Shown here one piece after another: positions 11,949 to 24,915 of a stretch of 64,000 bases of DNA (the first letter of the stretch is position 1; each line of letters begins with the position of its first letter). The stretch lies in contig JACATO010000596.1 of the NCBI GenBank assembly GCA_018389105.1, positions 722,001 through 786,000 of the forward strand. Direction: 5' to 3'. The translations under genes and the position numbers were made by a program. Under the pieces are notes generated by a model. The model made no database searches, had not been told where the DNA came from, and saw only the letters and a program-made list of their open reading frames with translations. Source of the stretch: Nautilus pompilius (lineage: Eukaryota; Mollusca; Cephalopoda; Nautilida; Nautilidae).

Positions 11949-14900
11949 ATGAACGCTCCTCCATCGTTTGAGTCGTTTCTTCTGTACGACGGAGAGAAGA
12001 AGTAAGTAAATGAAGGCGAATAAGCAGTTTCAACCGATACGTGGGGAAGCAGAATGTTGTACAGAGTCCGGGGGGGGGGAAAGGGTTTGTTTTGTTTTAC
12101 AAGTAATACTCAAAGCAGTGCTATTGCAGGGGAAGTCGGATCCAAATCTCCCAATAATTTCGGCTTCTTGGACATTTTAACAGCGAGAGAGAATAAAAAC
12201 AGCCCAGGTTATCAGTGGGGGTTTGCTGATCGTAAAGTCGGGGATCCCTCCCCCTCTGCGTAGATGTCCGCAAGTGCCTGGAAATTCTCCTCGCCCGGCG
12301 GCGAGTGATTTGCCACAGATGCTCACAGAATATTGCAGAATCTGGTCTGACTGACTGTAGCACGTTTGGCCTTTTTCTTCTTTTGGTTAAGAAAAGAAAT
12401 TGCCGTTTAGCTGTAGATCAGAGAAGCCTGACTACTACTACTACTAATAATATAAATAATAATAAAGTGTGTTTTAATGTTTGCAGTATAGGACGGCGGC
12501 AAGCAGAAAGGAAAAAAATATATATATATATATGGCTTTTCTGCAACAGAGCTTTTGTTCACTTTCAGCCTGAGTTATTGATAGCAAAAAATGATACTTA
12601 AGTCAAACACACTTTCACTTATATAATTCTTACTAACTAGCTATAATGTATGTGCATATGCCATGCATGAATGTGTTTGTTATTATATGTGTCTCTGCGA
12701 AAGAAGTTACTATATATAATTAATGCAGTTTCTGTTGTTGTTTTTTTTTAAGGCTTACAAATGTAAGTCTAAGGATTCAAGAAATTTTCTATATACTCCT
12801 GTGAGTTAGGGAAATATGCATTCCACCCCCCCCCACGATTTGTACTACATTTAAAAATAAAAACAATTTTTTTTTAATTAGTGATCTAAGTTTGTTTTTC
12901 TTATAAAGTAAGATTCATCTTAGTTTCCTGAGACACCCAGTTTGAGCTTTTAAACAACAAGCACATTTTAAAATGAGCTTTCATTTATAAAGATTTTATT
13001 GTAGCCACTTTACAACTTCAATGAGCTTTCTATAAGAAGCACATCCATAGAAACCATGTATTATTTTTCTTTTACGTTACTTTCAAAGAAACCACTGATC
13101 TATGCCATTACCAAAACTTACTGTAATTTATTTTTACCATTCATGAAGCAAGTCAAAGGGGAAAGAAATTTATAAGTTGTATGGAATGAAGTGAGCCTCT
13201 CTGTTTGAATGAGCTTCTATTGGACAGTACATTGCATGAATTTACAAAAAATGTTGGGTAAGAAAAAGAAAATACTTCTTAATATTTAATCAGCTTTGAT
13301 GATTATTAAAGCTTATGATGCTTACCTTAAGAGCTATCAACTGGAGTAAACAATTTGAAGATATTAACCTGTTCTTTCCATGACAAGATTTGTTAAATTC
13401 CTTTTATCATCCGAAAATGGTGATACACCAAACTAGGCAGTTTTAATCATCTGAGGCATTATTTGTACCTTTGATCATTTGAGTGAAATGCATTTGGTTT
13501 AATATCAAAACACTATATTCTTAATTTAAAAAATTTTCCACATTGTGCTTTGGCCTGACAAATGATTTATAAATAGGTATAAATATCATCTGAACTCAGC
13601 ACCAGCTGTTTGATTGATTATTCCCAAAGTTCTTTGCCATTACAAGTATGCAGTGAATTTCAAACTACCAGACATTGTTGTCATTATTTCTACATTTGTT
13701 GCATGCAATGAATGCAGATTTTTCTAGTTTTGATTATCACTTGCAATAAAAAAAGTATATTGTACTAAAATCTATAGAAACACTGTGCCTATATAACTTT
13801 TATTTTTTTATAAAAAGATTTTGTGTATTGAAATATATTGGTGTTTTTATATAAATGGAATTGAACAGTTTTTATGCTTAGTATAGTGAACCATTATTAG
13901 GTATGTTATTTTGTAGCAGAAGATTAGATCTAACAAGTTTCTGATCATTCTTATGATATATATACAGGGTTATTCAAAAAGAATGAACTGATTTCATTAC
14001 ATAATATTTTAATAAGGAAAAGCAATAGAAAACTCCAGCTAAGTCACAGGTATTCTACTCACAAACAAGTTTTATTTCCTGTCTTACAAGTGTTCAATGT
14101 GGCCACCACCTGTAGCACAGGCAACATCAATGCGATGAGAATTCCTCCCAGACGCGTCCACTGAGTTGATCGCTGTTGTTATTCAATGTTTAAGGTCATC
14201 GAGGTTAGTGGGTAATGGTGGATCATAAACGCATTCTTTTACATATCCCCATAAGAAAAAATCACGCTGCACCGTGACAACCGATTTTGTTTTCGCAAAC
14301 TTGAGAACGCAGAACGCCTTTTGCTGAGGACTTGCCATTCTGAGGGTAAACAAACAACTGAACTTTACTGGAGGAATGACGCGGCTACAGCGCCTCTGTG
14401 GCAGCCAATCAAAACTTAGAAAACTCCTCTTTCAAATGGTCACTGACTCATTCCATGACGATGCTTGAGAACTGAAGTAATGCGTCATGAAATCGGTTCA
14501 TTCTTTTTGAATAACCCTTATATATATATATTTTGAAATTCTTTTTTTTTCAACTTTCAGAATTGTAATTGAAAAAGACACAAAAGTTCCTAATGCTGCA
14601 ATTTTTACTGTCAATAAAGAAGACCACACATTGGGCAACATGATAACTACGTAAGTCTTCCTGTCCTTAATTAACTCCTTTACACCATCGATTATGTTAC
14701 ATTGACTTTTGTGGTTTTATACCACCTAACAAACTCATAAACAAATCCTATTGCTGCTGTAAACTGCCAAATTTTGTATTGCAGACTCAGTAAGTATAGT
14801 CAGACAGTGACTCCTGTGTACCACCCCTTGGACACTGCTGTACATGTGATTTGGTGTATTAGACTTTGAGTTTACTTTTGGCAAAGTATGAATTGGTTGT

Positions 14901-16900
14901 TTTTTTTTTTACTAGCCAGTTACTGAAAGATCCCCAGATTCTCTTTGCTGGCTACAAGATCCCACACCCACTTGAGCACAAGTTTGTCCTGCGGATCCAG
15001 ACAACACCAGATTACAGTCCACAGGAAGCTTTCACAAATGCCATTACAGACCTCATCAGTGAAATCTCATTGCTTGAAGAAAGATTCAGGGTGAGTATAA
15101 AATGTATACCCCATTTGGACATTGTTCTTGTTTAAGCCTACCCTGCACATTTCTCAGCTAGTGCTGGCATTGAGACTGTATTCTAATTTGTCCTTGTTAG
15201 CCTATCTGAGTTGTAGTACTTCCAGAGACCATTACTGAATTTGCTTACTTTTAATCTATAACTTGCACATATGAAAAAACAGGAACCAGTATAGACTTCT
15301 AAGTAGCAGCCATTAACTCAAACCAACTTTAAAAATGTTAAATGCTATGTTTATAACATCCATATTTTTAAAGAAAAATAAAATAAAATAATGCATTCGG
15401 GTTTTCTGCAAGATTCGATACATAAACATCTGACCAGTCTGGCTCTAGAAAGAACTGATGGTGGCTTAGATCACATTCTGCTCTCATTCAAACTTAAATA
15501 CCACCAAAATGCTAAGAGCCTCAGTGGTCCAGCAAATAAATCAAGATTTCTGACTAGCAACACAACTATCATTGTCAGCAGTGTCTGGGTTAACAAAAGT
15601 TATTCCCATAAAGTTCAATATCATTACTATCCTGGGTACACCAACAAAGTTTCCCAAAAACATCCATAATTTTTAACAAGCTTCAAAAAGCACAATATGT
15701 CAGATACTTCAGTTACAATTCCAGCATATCGTAAATACAATTTTTCAAATTTCAATTTTTAAATTAGTTTGTCAATTTTATACATTTTAAATTAAATTAT
15801 AAAGCAAAAATTAAAATTACAGGTGGGTGCAATGCTATTACTATTAGAAAAAACAAATAAAAACACTATATTGCAGATCCTCCCCACAGCTTGCTAATGA
15901 AACGATGGTTTGTTTTTGATCTCATCATTGTTGCAGATTTACATTGGTGATGGCAATAATGCATAAAACATTCACAAATGGCATCATATTCATGCTAAAG
16001 TTAATTATTAAATCTAGTCATTTAAAATTATCTGAGAAAGTGAAAAATGGGTTTCATTGCTTTAAAATGTAGTCACTCAAAAATAGGATGAGGCAATCCT
16101 TCATTTTTAGAAGGAAAAAGAATTTTGTCAATTAAACTATAAAGAAAAGTCTGTATTTCAGCTGAATTGAGAAAAAATAATCTTTTCTCTGAGTTCATTA
16201 AATGAGGCTTGAAAGTCTCAATTTATGAGTGGCTGAAACAAGAAAAAATGAAGCTTTTGTAAGATAATTATCATGAGAAAAAAGTAGAACAAAACAGAAA
16301 TGAAAAAACACAGCAAAGACCATTCTGAAATGCTTATAATAAATATTTAAAAAGCAGTATGAATTCAGTCACTTGATAAATGAAATTTTAAAGATAGTTT
16401 TAAAAAAACCTCCTGTCTTTTTTTAGAATAAGCTGTATTGGAGATTTGTTTGCTATTCTAAATTCAAGACTATATTATAAAGTTCAACATTTTAGAGAAA
16501 ATCCAGGTAGCTCCACCTAGCATTTTTGATTTGATACAGTCTTAGTGTATGCTGTATTAAAACACCTACATTTTTTTTAAAATAGTGAAAGGATTTGAAT
16601 TCTGGAAAAAGATATTAAATGTTTTTCAATAACCGCCAGTTCAATTTTTTTTTTTTTTAAAATTTGAAATAATATAATTTTACTAAGCTCCTGTCTGTAT
16701 TTACAGCCTCTGTGATCTTCTGAAGATGTTTAGTTGATGACATAGTTTGTATTTTACTTTTATTTTACCTGATCTGAACAATCTGTCAATTAAAAAAAGT
16801 GTACAAAAGCATTATCATGTAAGATTTGGAAATACACAAGACACTTGAAGACTAATTCTTTTTTCAGGATGCTGTTCGTGATAAACAAGAAGCAGAATGA
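11949..16900 (+). CDS. POLR2J: RNA polymerase II subunit RPB11
   Basis: Four exons join in frame: 11949-12001, 14561-14650, 14916-15090 and 16868-16900, giving 116 residues (human 117). The start [18 protein letters not shown] and the alpha-motif NKEDHTLGN (residues 36-44) are diagnostic, followed by [20 protein letters not shown] and the C-terminal helix ending RDKQEAE. RPB11 pairs with RPB3 in a heterodimer equivalent to the bacterial alpha dimer and nucleates Pol II assembly in the nucleus. All introns are GT-AG. The start is fixed by the family N-terminus. The protein differs from the almost invariant vertebrate sequence at many places, mostly conservatively, so it looks intact but not vertebrate. 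Intron 1 holds the deleted element at 13965-14518; intron 3 (15091-16867) shows nothing else recognisable. Confidence 0.95.
13965..14518 (-). mobile_element. Internally deleted mariner/Tc1-type element
   Basis: The termini are inverted repeats of at least 28 bases with few mismatches (GGTTATTCAAAAAGAATGAA at the left, its complement at the right), flanked by TA. On the minus strand a frame starts [16 protein letters not shown] at 14338, runs to VVTVQRD and continues directly with [19 protein letters not shown] and GGGHIEHL, ending at 14084. The first part is the transposase N-terminus and the second the C-terminus of the same family; the whole DDE catalytic core between them is missing. A stop after DDLKH and a later frameshift show further decay. 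It could only have moved with transposase from a full copy. Confidence 0.8.
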
Positions 16901-17072
16901 ACATGTCTCATGACTGCCAATAGTGCAGAAAGATAAATCTAATTGACATCATAAAGTGGAAAGAAAAGATTGAAAGGAAACTGCTGTGCATATTTTGTGG
17001 AAGATACACACTGTACCTCTTACCCAGTCATCAGATGCGCTCAAGCTTGCTTTATTTGTACATACCGATGAA

Positions 17073-17078
17073 AATAAA
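17073..17078 (+). terminator. POLR2J polyadenylation signal
   Basis: AATAAA lies 173 bases after the POLR2J stop codon in a transcript-sense context with no competing gene; the most likely 3' end signal. Confidence 0.6.
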
Positions 17079-17100
17079 GGCTAACACTGGATATGGAACT

Positions 17101-18146
17101 GTTTTCCTGTAAACTGCAAGTAGTACCATGATATCTAGTATAAGTCACTAAAATTACTGATGAGAAAAGAAGCTGGATTTCTATGGCTAAGAAGGCAATT
17201 AACCTATATTTTATTAAACTGTTTTGAAATGGTGTTATTTTTTGTTTGATTTGTGAATCTGTAAACTTCTGCCCATCCATTTCAGAATTAAATTCTGCAC
17301 CAGAAACACTTTCAACGATTTATGAAAAGTGAAGAACACGTGTCATTTTTAGATCAGACTATTGACACAAAGAACAACTTTGGACTCTTCAGCTGTCGAA
17401 CAATTTCAAGAAATTTACAAATCATAGCTCTAAAAAAATTTTTGAAAAAGCTTATCTTTAGTGATTAATTTTAATATTTCTTAAGGATAATATGAAGGGC
17501 ACAATAAATATCAGAGTTATATTTATCTAAAAATGCCAAAAGTACTGCATTTTACAGTTTTTCTTTAAAACTATAAATAAATTCAATGCTGCTTTGGATA
17601 ACAGTTATTGAAAGGATCATGTACCCTGTTGTAAATGCTCAGTTCAAAATTTCCTTTAAGATAGTTCTGCACCACACTTTAGTAATGTCTACCATAACCT
17701 GAAATGAGAGGATGTGGTAGTGAAAGAACATCAGGACAAACTTCCTCAATGTTTCATCTTACCTTGAGACATCAAAGTAAAGAAAAGAAATCTACACAAA
17801 TTGCCAAGGAGTATCTTTGAACTAGTTTTCAGACATGACTCTCATTATAATTTTGTCCACATAACAGTAGTCACTTTCTAACTTTACCTACTCAATTTTT
17901 AAAATAGCAGGTCTAACATGACATTATGTATCACAGCAGATTCAGTGTCAAGAGACTGCATGGATGTAGTTTCAGTTAACTAAATGAAATCTTGGGTATG
18001 TTTAAAATCAATGGCTGCTGTACTACTAAAGTTCAAACCAGAGAATGTGATTAATTAAATTAGTTCTTTAACAAGTATTCAAGTTTTGAATTGAGGCTCA
18101 TTTAGCCAGAATGAACAAAAATTTTTGTGCTTTTTCTTTTTAAACA
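17101..18146. other. Intergenic spacer
   Basis: AT-rich sequence between the POLR2J 3' end and a mariner. No supportable exon, repeat or RNA gene was seen. Confidence 0.4.
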
Positions 18147-19412
18147 CGAGGTCTGTCGAAAAAGTATCCGACCTTAGGCTGGGAAAAGAAATTACGTACT
18201 TGGAGGGGTTCAATTGCTAATCCCCTTCGAAGTAGGCCCCTTGTGCCTCCACACACTTAGCCCAGCAATCCTTTCAAAACACGTCTGGAATGCTTCTGGA
18301 ACGGCTCTCAGCTCCGCTGTCGCATTCCGCATGTCCTCTCGGCTCAAAGCGGGAGCATTTCAGTGGCACCTTCATTTATGGGAACAACCAGAAGTCAGAA
18401 GGAGCCATGTCGAGAGTAGGGAGCCTGGCGAATGAGCGAAATGCCTTTCTTTGCCAAGAAACCTTGGATCAGCTGTGATGAATGACCCGGGTGTTGTCAT
18501 GATGCAGCTGCCAGGTTTGCGAGGCCCACAGATCCAGTCTCTTGTGCCGAACTGCATCACGAAGACATCGGAGGACTTCCTGATAGTACTCCTTTGTAAC
18601 TGTTTGTCCTTCTGGTGTGTATTCGTGATGCACAACGCCTCAGTAGTCAAAGAAAACAGTCAGCATCACCTTGATTTTGCTCCGGACCTTGGTGACGTTG
18701 GGTGCTTCCACTGTAATGACTGAACTTTGGTTTCCCAGTCATACCCGTACACCCATGTCTCACCTCCAGTTATCACGGTATTCTGTAACTCAGGATCCCT
18801 GTTGGCAGTATTCAGCAGGTCCTGTGCAACCTCAAGACAAAGTTGTTGTTCCTGAGAAAGCAGCTTGGGCACAAATTTTGCTGCCACTCTGCACAAGCCC
18901 AAATCCTTTAAAACTGCATGTGCAGAATCTTTACTGATCCCAACCTCGTCACCAATTTCTCTCACCATCAAATGACGATCCTCCATTATCATGGTCCGCA
19001 CTTTCTCAATAACTTAATTACAGCTTTTGATGGCCTCTCAGAACACTGGTCACTCTCCACCGATGTGCAGCCATCTTTGAACCTGTTGTACCATTCTTTT
19101 ATTGGGTAAAACTCATGACATTGTCACCAAAAGCCTGTTGAATCTTGTGAGTTGTTTCCGCTTGGGTATCTCCAAGCTTTTGGCAAAACTTGATGCAAGA
19201 TCGTTGCTCCACACATTCCGTCATCAGGGGTGAAATGAAAATGCAATAAGTAGTACAGCACCTTACATGATGGCTGCCTGACAGCGACTGACACATCCAG
19301 CAAGCCCGCCAAAAACCATGCATGCAGCTCCACTATGCACACTTTTGCCTCCCTAATGTCACTGTTTCCCACAGGAAAAAAATAAAGTTGGATACTTTTT
19401 CGACAGACCTCA
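18147..19412 (-). mobile_element. Mariner-like transposon, copy A
   Basis: Terminal inverted repeats CGAGGTCTGTCGAAAAAG (left) and complement (right) bound 1266 bases; TA follows the right end and the left TA has become CA. Minus-strand frames encode a mariner transposase (IREAKVCIVELHAWFLAGLL, HLMVREIGDEVGISKDSAH, then VAAKFVPKLLSQEQQ). The first catalytic Asp of the GDETW motif is Gly here (TGGETWVYGYD), and several frameshifts break the frame. It is the same family as copies at 21129-22423 and 49397-51119. It lies between POLR2J and the PRR11-like gene. Confidence 0.85.
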
Positions 19413-20034
19413 TATATACTTAATTCATAAGATGATACTCAGTTGCTATGATGGAGGCAATAAGCATGTGAAGCTAGCATGGATTCATTGGTACTATATC
19501 TGTCTGTATTTGCCTGAATACAGTATTTTAAGGTATTTATTATCATCCATCAAATGGAATATCATGAAAATTTTTTATCTGTAATAGTTTGAGCTTTCAG
19601 TAAATGTCAAATTTTGAGATTTGCAAAAATTTTAAAAATAAGGAAAAATATGAAAAATTCCCGAGTTATGGCTTTCAATAACTTAATCAATTAGCTTGCA
19701 GAGTTACCATGGTAGCAGTATAAATAAAAAGTTGAGAACTCATCTTGGATTGAATAGCAACATCGTGCAACTTGTCTTCTAAGTTAGTGTGAAATACCTG
19801 ATTTGAGTATTCTCTTTAAGATCCATTAAATAAGTTTATAATAAGCAATATGTATTAACTTCTGAAGAGTCCATTTAACTTATGCTACTCTTTTGGTACT
19901 TCTGTTCAAAGATGGAGAAAACTTACAAGTGAGCAGGAGACATAAAAACCCCTAAAAATAAAGCATGCTGTCACTTAATCAGAACCACAAATAAGACAGT
20001 TATATTGGGAAAACAATACTTCAGATATATTCTT
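19413..20034. other. Intergenic AT-rich spacer
   Basis: Nothing recognisable between mariner copy A and the 3' end of the PRR11-like gene. Confidence 0.4.
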
Positions 20035-20040
20035 TTTATT
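20035..20040 (-). terminator. Candidate polyadenylation signal, PRR11-like gene
   Basis: AATAAA on the minus strand (TTTATT on plus) about 520 bases after the TAG stop. A second AATAAA at 20539-20544 lies only 14 bases after the stop and would give an unusually short 3' UTR. Confidence 0.35.
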
Positions 20041-20557
20041 GCTACAGGTTTGTAAAAAAACAACAGTAACACGTGTACTTAATGAAAATGCACTATTCTT
20101 CAATCATTCTACTATAGCAACTAGTTTCTACACATTTTCTTAATACAATAGTATCTAACGTTTAAAACTTAGAGTCAAAATACTAGGCTTTCCGTAATTA
20201 ATAATTTTCTGTTTTTCTCCAGAAACAAATCAGCTAAGAGAACATGAGATTAGATTCCTGTGTCATCAAAGAATATTTAAAATTTTAATTAATAAATATT
20301 TTTAACTCTTAAAATATAACCAGTAAAACAGTTCATCTGTTTCTGCATGTGATAAAAATATTAAATACTAACCCTAACCCTGTAAATTTTAAGAAACACC
20401 ATTCCATCACATCTACCTGAACAACCTTGGTACACCATACCCCAATATTTGTTTTGGAAAGCTTTTGCAAAGATCATCTGAGTGAGCAATGAAAATTAAC
20501 CCATATGGTTAAAATACTGTTTCTTAACTGATGGAATGTTTATTTTCAAGTTGGAAA

Positions 20558-23500
20558 CTAGTCATTCATCATGGAAGGACTCCATGCCTGGTCAAAACTG
20601 GTAGGTGGACTGGGTGTCTTCACATTCTGGAACTTCTCTTCAAGGAATGCTGAGGGGGCACGCTGCACTAGATCCCTGGAATCATTGTCTGTGCTGCTAC
20701 TTGAAAGACGAAGAAAGCATTTCTTCCGCTGAGGAGTGCCACCTGGTGATCTGCAATAATCAGGACAGGTACACAGTAAAAGTAATGACACAAAACCAAA
20801 AAAACAGCATTCATTCATTCTAATTAATCATTTTAGTGTTGTTTTAAAAATGGTCAGTCTTCTCCAGACATTACTTTAAGCTTAATCAAATGCCACAATT
20901 TTGTCACACCAAAAATACACAATTTTACAATATTCTTCCTAATGGCTGTCCTGAGTATTTATAAAGATAGGCTTCCTAGAGCAATCTAAATTATGATTGG
21001 TAATCCCCTTTATATATATATATATATATATATATTAGGCTGTTACAAAAGTTTTGTCTGTTTTTATATTATGTTAATTTGGGGTTCATCTTTTGCATGC
21101 TTGTGAAGGTGTACATAGATAAGTTATACGAGGACTGTCAAAAAAAAAGTATCTGACTTTATTTTTTCCCATTGGAAGTAATGATGGTAGGGAGGCAAAA
21201 GTGTGCATAGTGGAGCCGCATGCCTTCATGCGCATGCATGGTTTTTGGCAGGCTTGCTGGATGCGTCAGTCACTGTCAGGCAGCCAGTGTGAGAGGTACT
21301 GTACTACTTGTTGCATTTGCATTTCGCCCGTGATGATGGAATGTGTGGAGCAATGATCTTGCATCAAGTTTTGACAAAAGCTTGGAGATACCCAAGCGGA
21401 AACAATTTGCAAAATTCAACAGGCTTTTGGTGACAATGCCATGGGTGTTATCCAAATAAAAGAATGGTACAACAGGTTCAAAGATGGCTGCACATTGGTG
21501 GAGAGTGACCAGCGTTCAAGGAGGCCGTCAACAAGCTGCACTGCAGTTGTTATTGAGAAAGTGTGGACCTTGAAAATGGAGGATCGTTATTTGATGGTGC
21601 GGGAAATTGGTGATGCGGTTGGGATCAGTAAAGATTCTGTACATGCAATTTTAAAGGAGGATTTGGGCTTGCACAGAGTGGCAGCGAAATTTGTGCCCAA
21701 GCTGCTTTCTCAGGAACAACAACAACTTCATTTTGAGGTTGCACAGGACCAGCTTGATACTGCCAACAGGGATCCTGAGTTCCAGAATACTGTGATAACT
21801 GGAAATGAGACGTGGGTGTACGGGTACGACCTGGAAACCAAAGTTCAGTCATCACAGTGGAAGCATCCAACGTCGCCAAGGTCCGGAGCAAAATCAAGGT
21901 GATGCTGACTTTTCTTTGACTACCGATGCGTTGTGCATCACGAATACACACCAGAAGGACAAACAGCTACAAAGGAGTACTATCAGGAAGTCCTCCGACA
22001 TCTTCGTGATGCAGTTCGGTGCAAGAGACCGGATCCATGAGCCTCGCAAAACTGGCAGCTGCATCATGACAATGCCCCGGTTCATTCATTGCAGCTGATC
22101 CAAGGTTTCTTGGCAAAGAAAGGCATTTCGCTCATTCGCCAGTCTCCCTACTCTCCAGACTTCTGGTCGTTCCCAAAAATGAAGATGCCACTGAAAGGCT
22201 CCCGCTTTGAGAGCTGAGAGGACATCATGCGGAATTCGACAGTGGAGCTAACAGCTATTCCGGAAGAAGCATTCCAGACATGCTTCAAACAGTGGAAGGA
22301 TCGCTGGACTAAGTGTGTGGAGGCACAAGGGGCCTACTTCGAAGGGGATTAGCAATTGAACCCCACCAAGTACGTAATTTTTTTTTCCCAGCCTAAGGTC
22401 GGATACTTTTTCGATAGACCTCATATATCGTTTTGTAGTATGTGCTTTGGCATACATTATGCACAACCTACCTTTTTAAATATCATAAAATGGATATTTG
22501 TCTCAGGGTTTTGAGTGAAGCTTAGATAGAAAAGTTTTTTGTGCCATTTTGCTTCACAAGTTCAAACCAGGCCACAAAACAAGTATGGGGTGAGGACACA
22601 GCAAATGAGTGCACAGTACACAAAGATGGTTTGCAAAGTTTCAGTCAGGAGATGTGAGCCTTGAAGATAAGGAACATAGCAGATGTCCTTCCAGCTGTGA
22701 CGATGACCATCTGAAAGCCTCACTGGAATCTGATCCAAGAAAAACAGTGAGAGAAATTGCTGGAGAGCTTGATGTAAGCACTGAAACTGTTTCCCTGGCA
22801 TCTTAACACAACCGGCAAGGAGAAAAAATTTGACAAGTTGGTGCCTCACGAGTTGAATGAACCAACAAAATCAACCCATTTCTTGACCGAATCATTAGAT
22901 GATGAAAAATGGATCCTTTATGACAATTGCAAACAATCGGCACAGTGGCTTGACAAAGACAAGGTGTCTAACCACATCCCAAAACCCAGCCTCCACCCAA
23001 AGGAGGTCATGGTCACTATTTGGTGGATTGCAACTAGTGTTATCCACTATAACTTCTTGCAACCTGGCGAAACCATCACAGCTGAAAGGTACTGTCGTGA
23101 ATTAAACATTGTTCATCAGAAACTCTTCCATCGACACCTGGCATTGGTGAATCGAAGAGGCCCGATCCTGCTCCACGACAATGCACGTCCTTATGTTGCA
23201 AAAGTGACACTTCATAAACTGAACATGTTGAGGTATGAAGTTCTCCCTCACCCAGCCTATTCACCAGACCATCACCTTTTTGAAACACCTCAACAGCTTC
23301 CTTCATATAAAATCCTTCTCTAACCAAGCAGCAAATGAAACTGCCTTCCAACAGTTTTTCGACTCCAGAAATCCAGATTTTTTTCAAAATGGTATAAATG
23401 CGCTTGTGACTCATTGGCAAAAGTGTATTGATTGTAATTGAACTTACTTTGATTAATAAACTTCATGTTTGGCAACAATATGAAGTCTCAATGTTGTGGT

Positions 23501-24875
23501 AAAAAAACTGACAAAAATTTTGTAACAGCCTAGTTAATATATAAAGTGTTGATATGTAGAGAAAAGCATCATCTGAACTGTGGCATTGTTAAGCATGCTT
23601 TATTTTTTTTATTTTTAACAAACAAATTTCTGATTTTTATGCTGTGATCATCAAGTGGGTGATGTGAACTAAAATTAGGCAGAGATAGATTCAAAATCTG
23701 ATCTAACAAATGCTAATTACAGAAGAGTAATTATGGATTATCTGACGTATCTAACTTTGAACAATACCTGTTATTACTCTACAATATAGTCAGTTAAGAA
23801 GAAACTTAGAAAATAAAAACTTCACATAATAAACACAAAAAAATTTCTAAGTAATACAAATTATTTATATTTACTAAACAACATTAACTTGTATTTTGTG
23901 TTGCTGACATCAATTTAGAGATTGAATTAACAATATCACTTCAAATATTTCAATTTCTGCTAAAAAATTAATTATCACAAATTTTTGAAAACTTTATTTT
24001 GTTTAGGCAAATGGATAATTTAAATCCTTTTAAGTAAAAATGGTTGTGTTACTGAAGAAGTAACCAATGGTGGTGCCATTTTTAACTGCTCTTAGGAAGC
24101 ATTGTTAAAAAATAAAAGCCAATGATATTATTAAATTCACTAGATAATGCATGTATAAAACTACTTGCAGTATAAAATTTTTATCATGCAAAAATCGAAA
24201 ATAAGCTACATCTGAAAGCCCTTTATGAAGGAAATAGATGTTAATGTGATGAGCAAATCTCAGATGTAATCAAGTTTTGGCAATAAATGGAGTTATGAAT
24301 GGAAAAAGAAAAATATTCAAAATGAAATTAAATTCTAAATTCTTCATAGAATATTCATTGCACATTTATTTTTAAAAAATTCTGGGTATGGAACATACTA
24401 AATAAAGTTTTGTTGTTGCTAGTTCTTTAATGTGGTCTCTCAGAACATTTTGTTTAAATTGTTTTGTTGCAATGAAACTAGCCTGCCTGTCATGGTAGAA
24501 TATTTCCAAAGTGTGATTGTAAGGCTAATTTTTATCTTAATTCTAAATTGCACACATGCATTTTATAAGAAAATTTTAGCAGGGAAGTGATAAATGTTTT
24601 TCCTAAAAAGTGTATTTTTTGAATTGCTGGATTTTTATTTTTCACATTTATGTAGTATTTAATGTCAACTAGACCATTGTTATTGTAGGCTCATTCTTCT
24701 TTTCAAATATACACATTTTATAATCTGAGTCTCTCTAGGTTTAAGGAAAACCAATGGTAGAAAGAATTAGAAATTTATTTGGACATTTGACATATTTCAA
24801 TAGATATAGTCTTCAGAGATAACTGTTGTGTTTTCTTTTTTTGCATACTTTACACTACTGCATGACTTTTCTTTT

Positions 24876-24915
<40 letters not shown>

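Noticed and set aside
20371-20387. Telomere-like CTAACCCTAACCC
   Set aside because: Only about two and a half units; expected by chance and not an interstitial telomere array.
22838-23323. An intact SETMAR-type host gene
   Set aside because: No SET domain or exons nearby; stops, frameshifts and paired inverted termini show a dead mariner.
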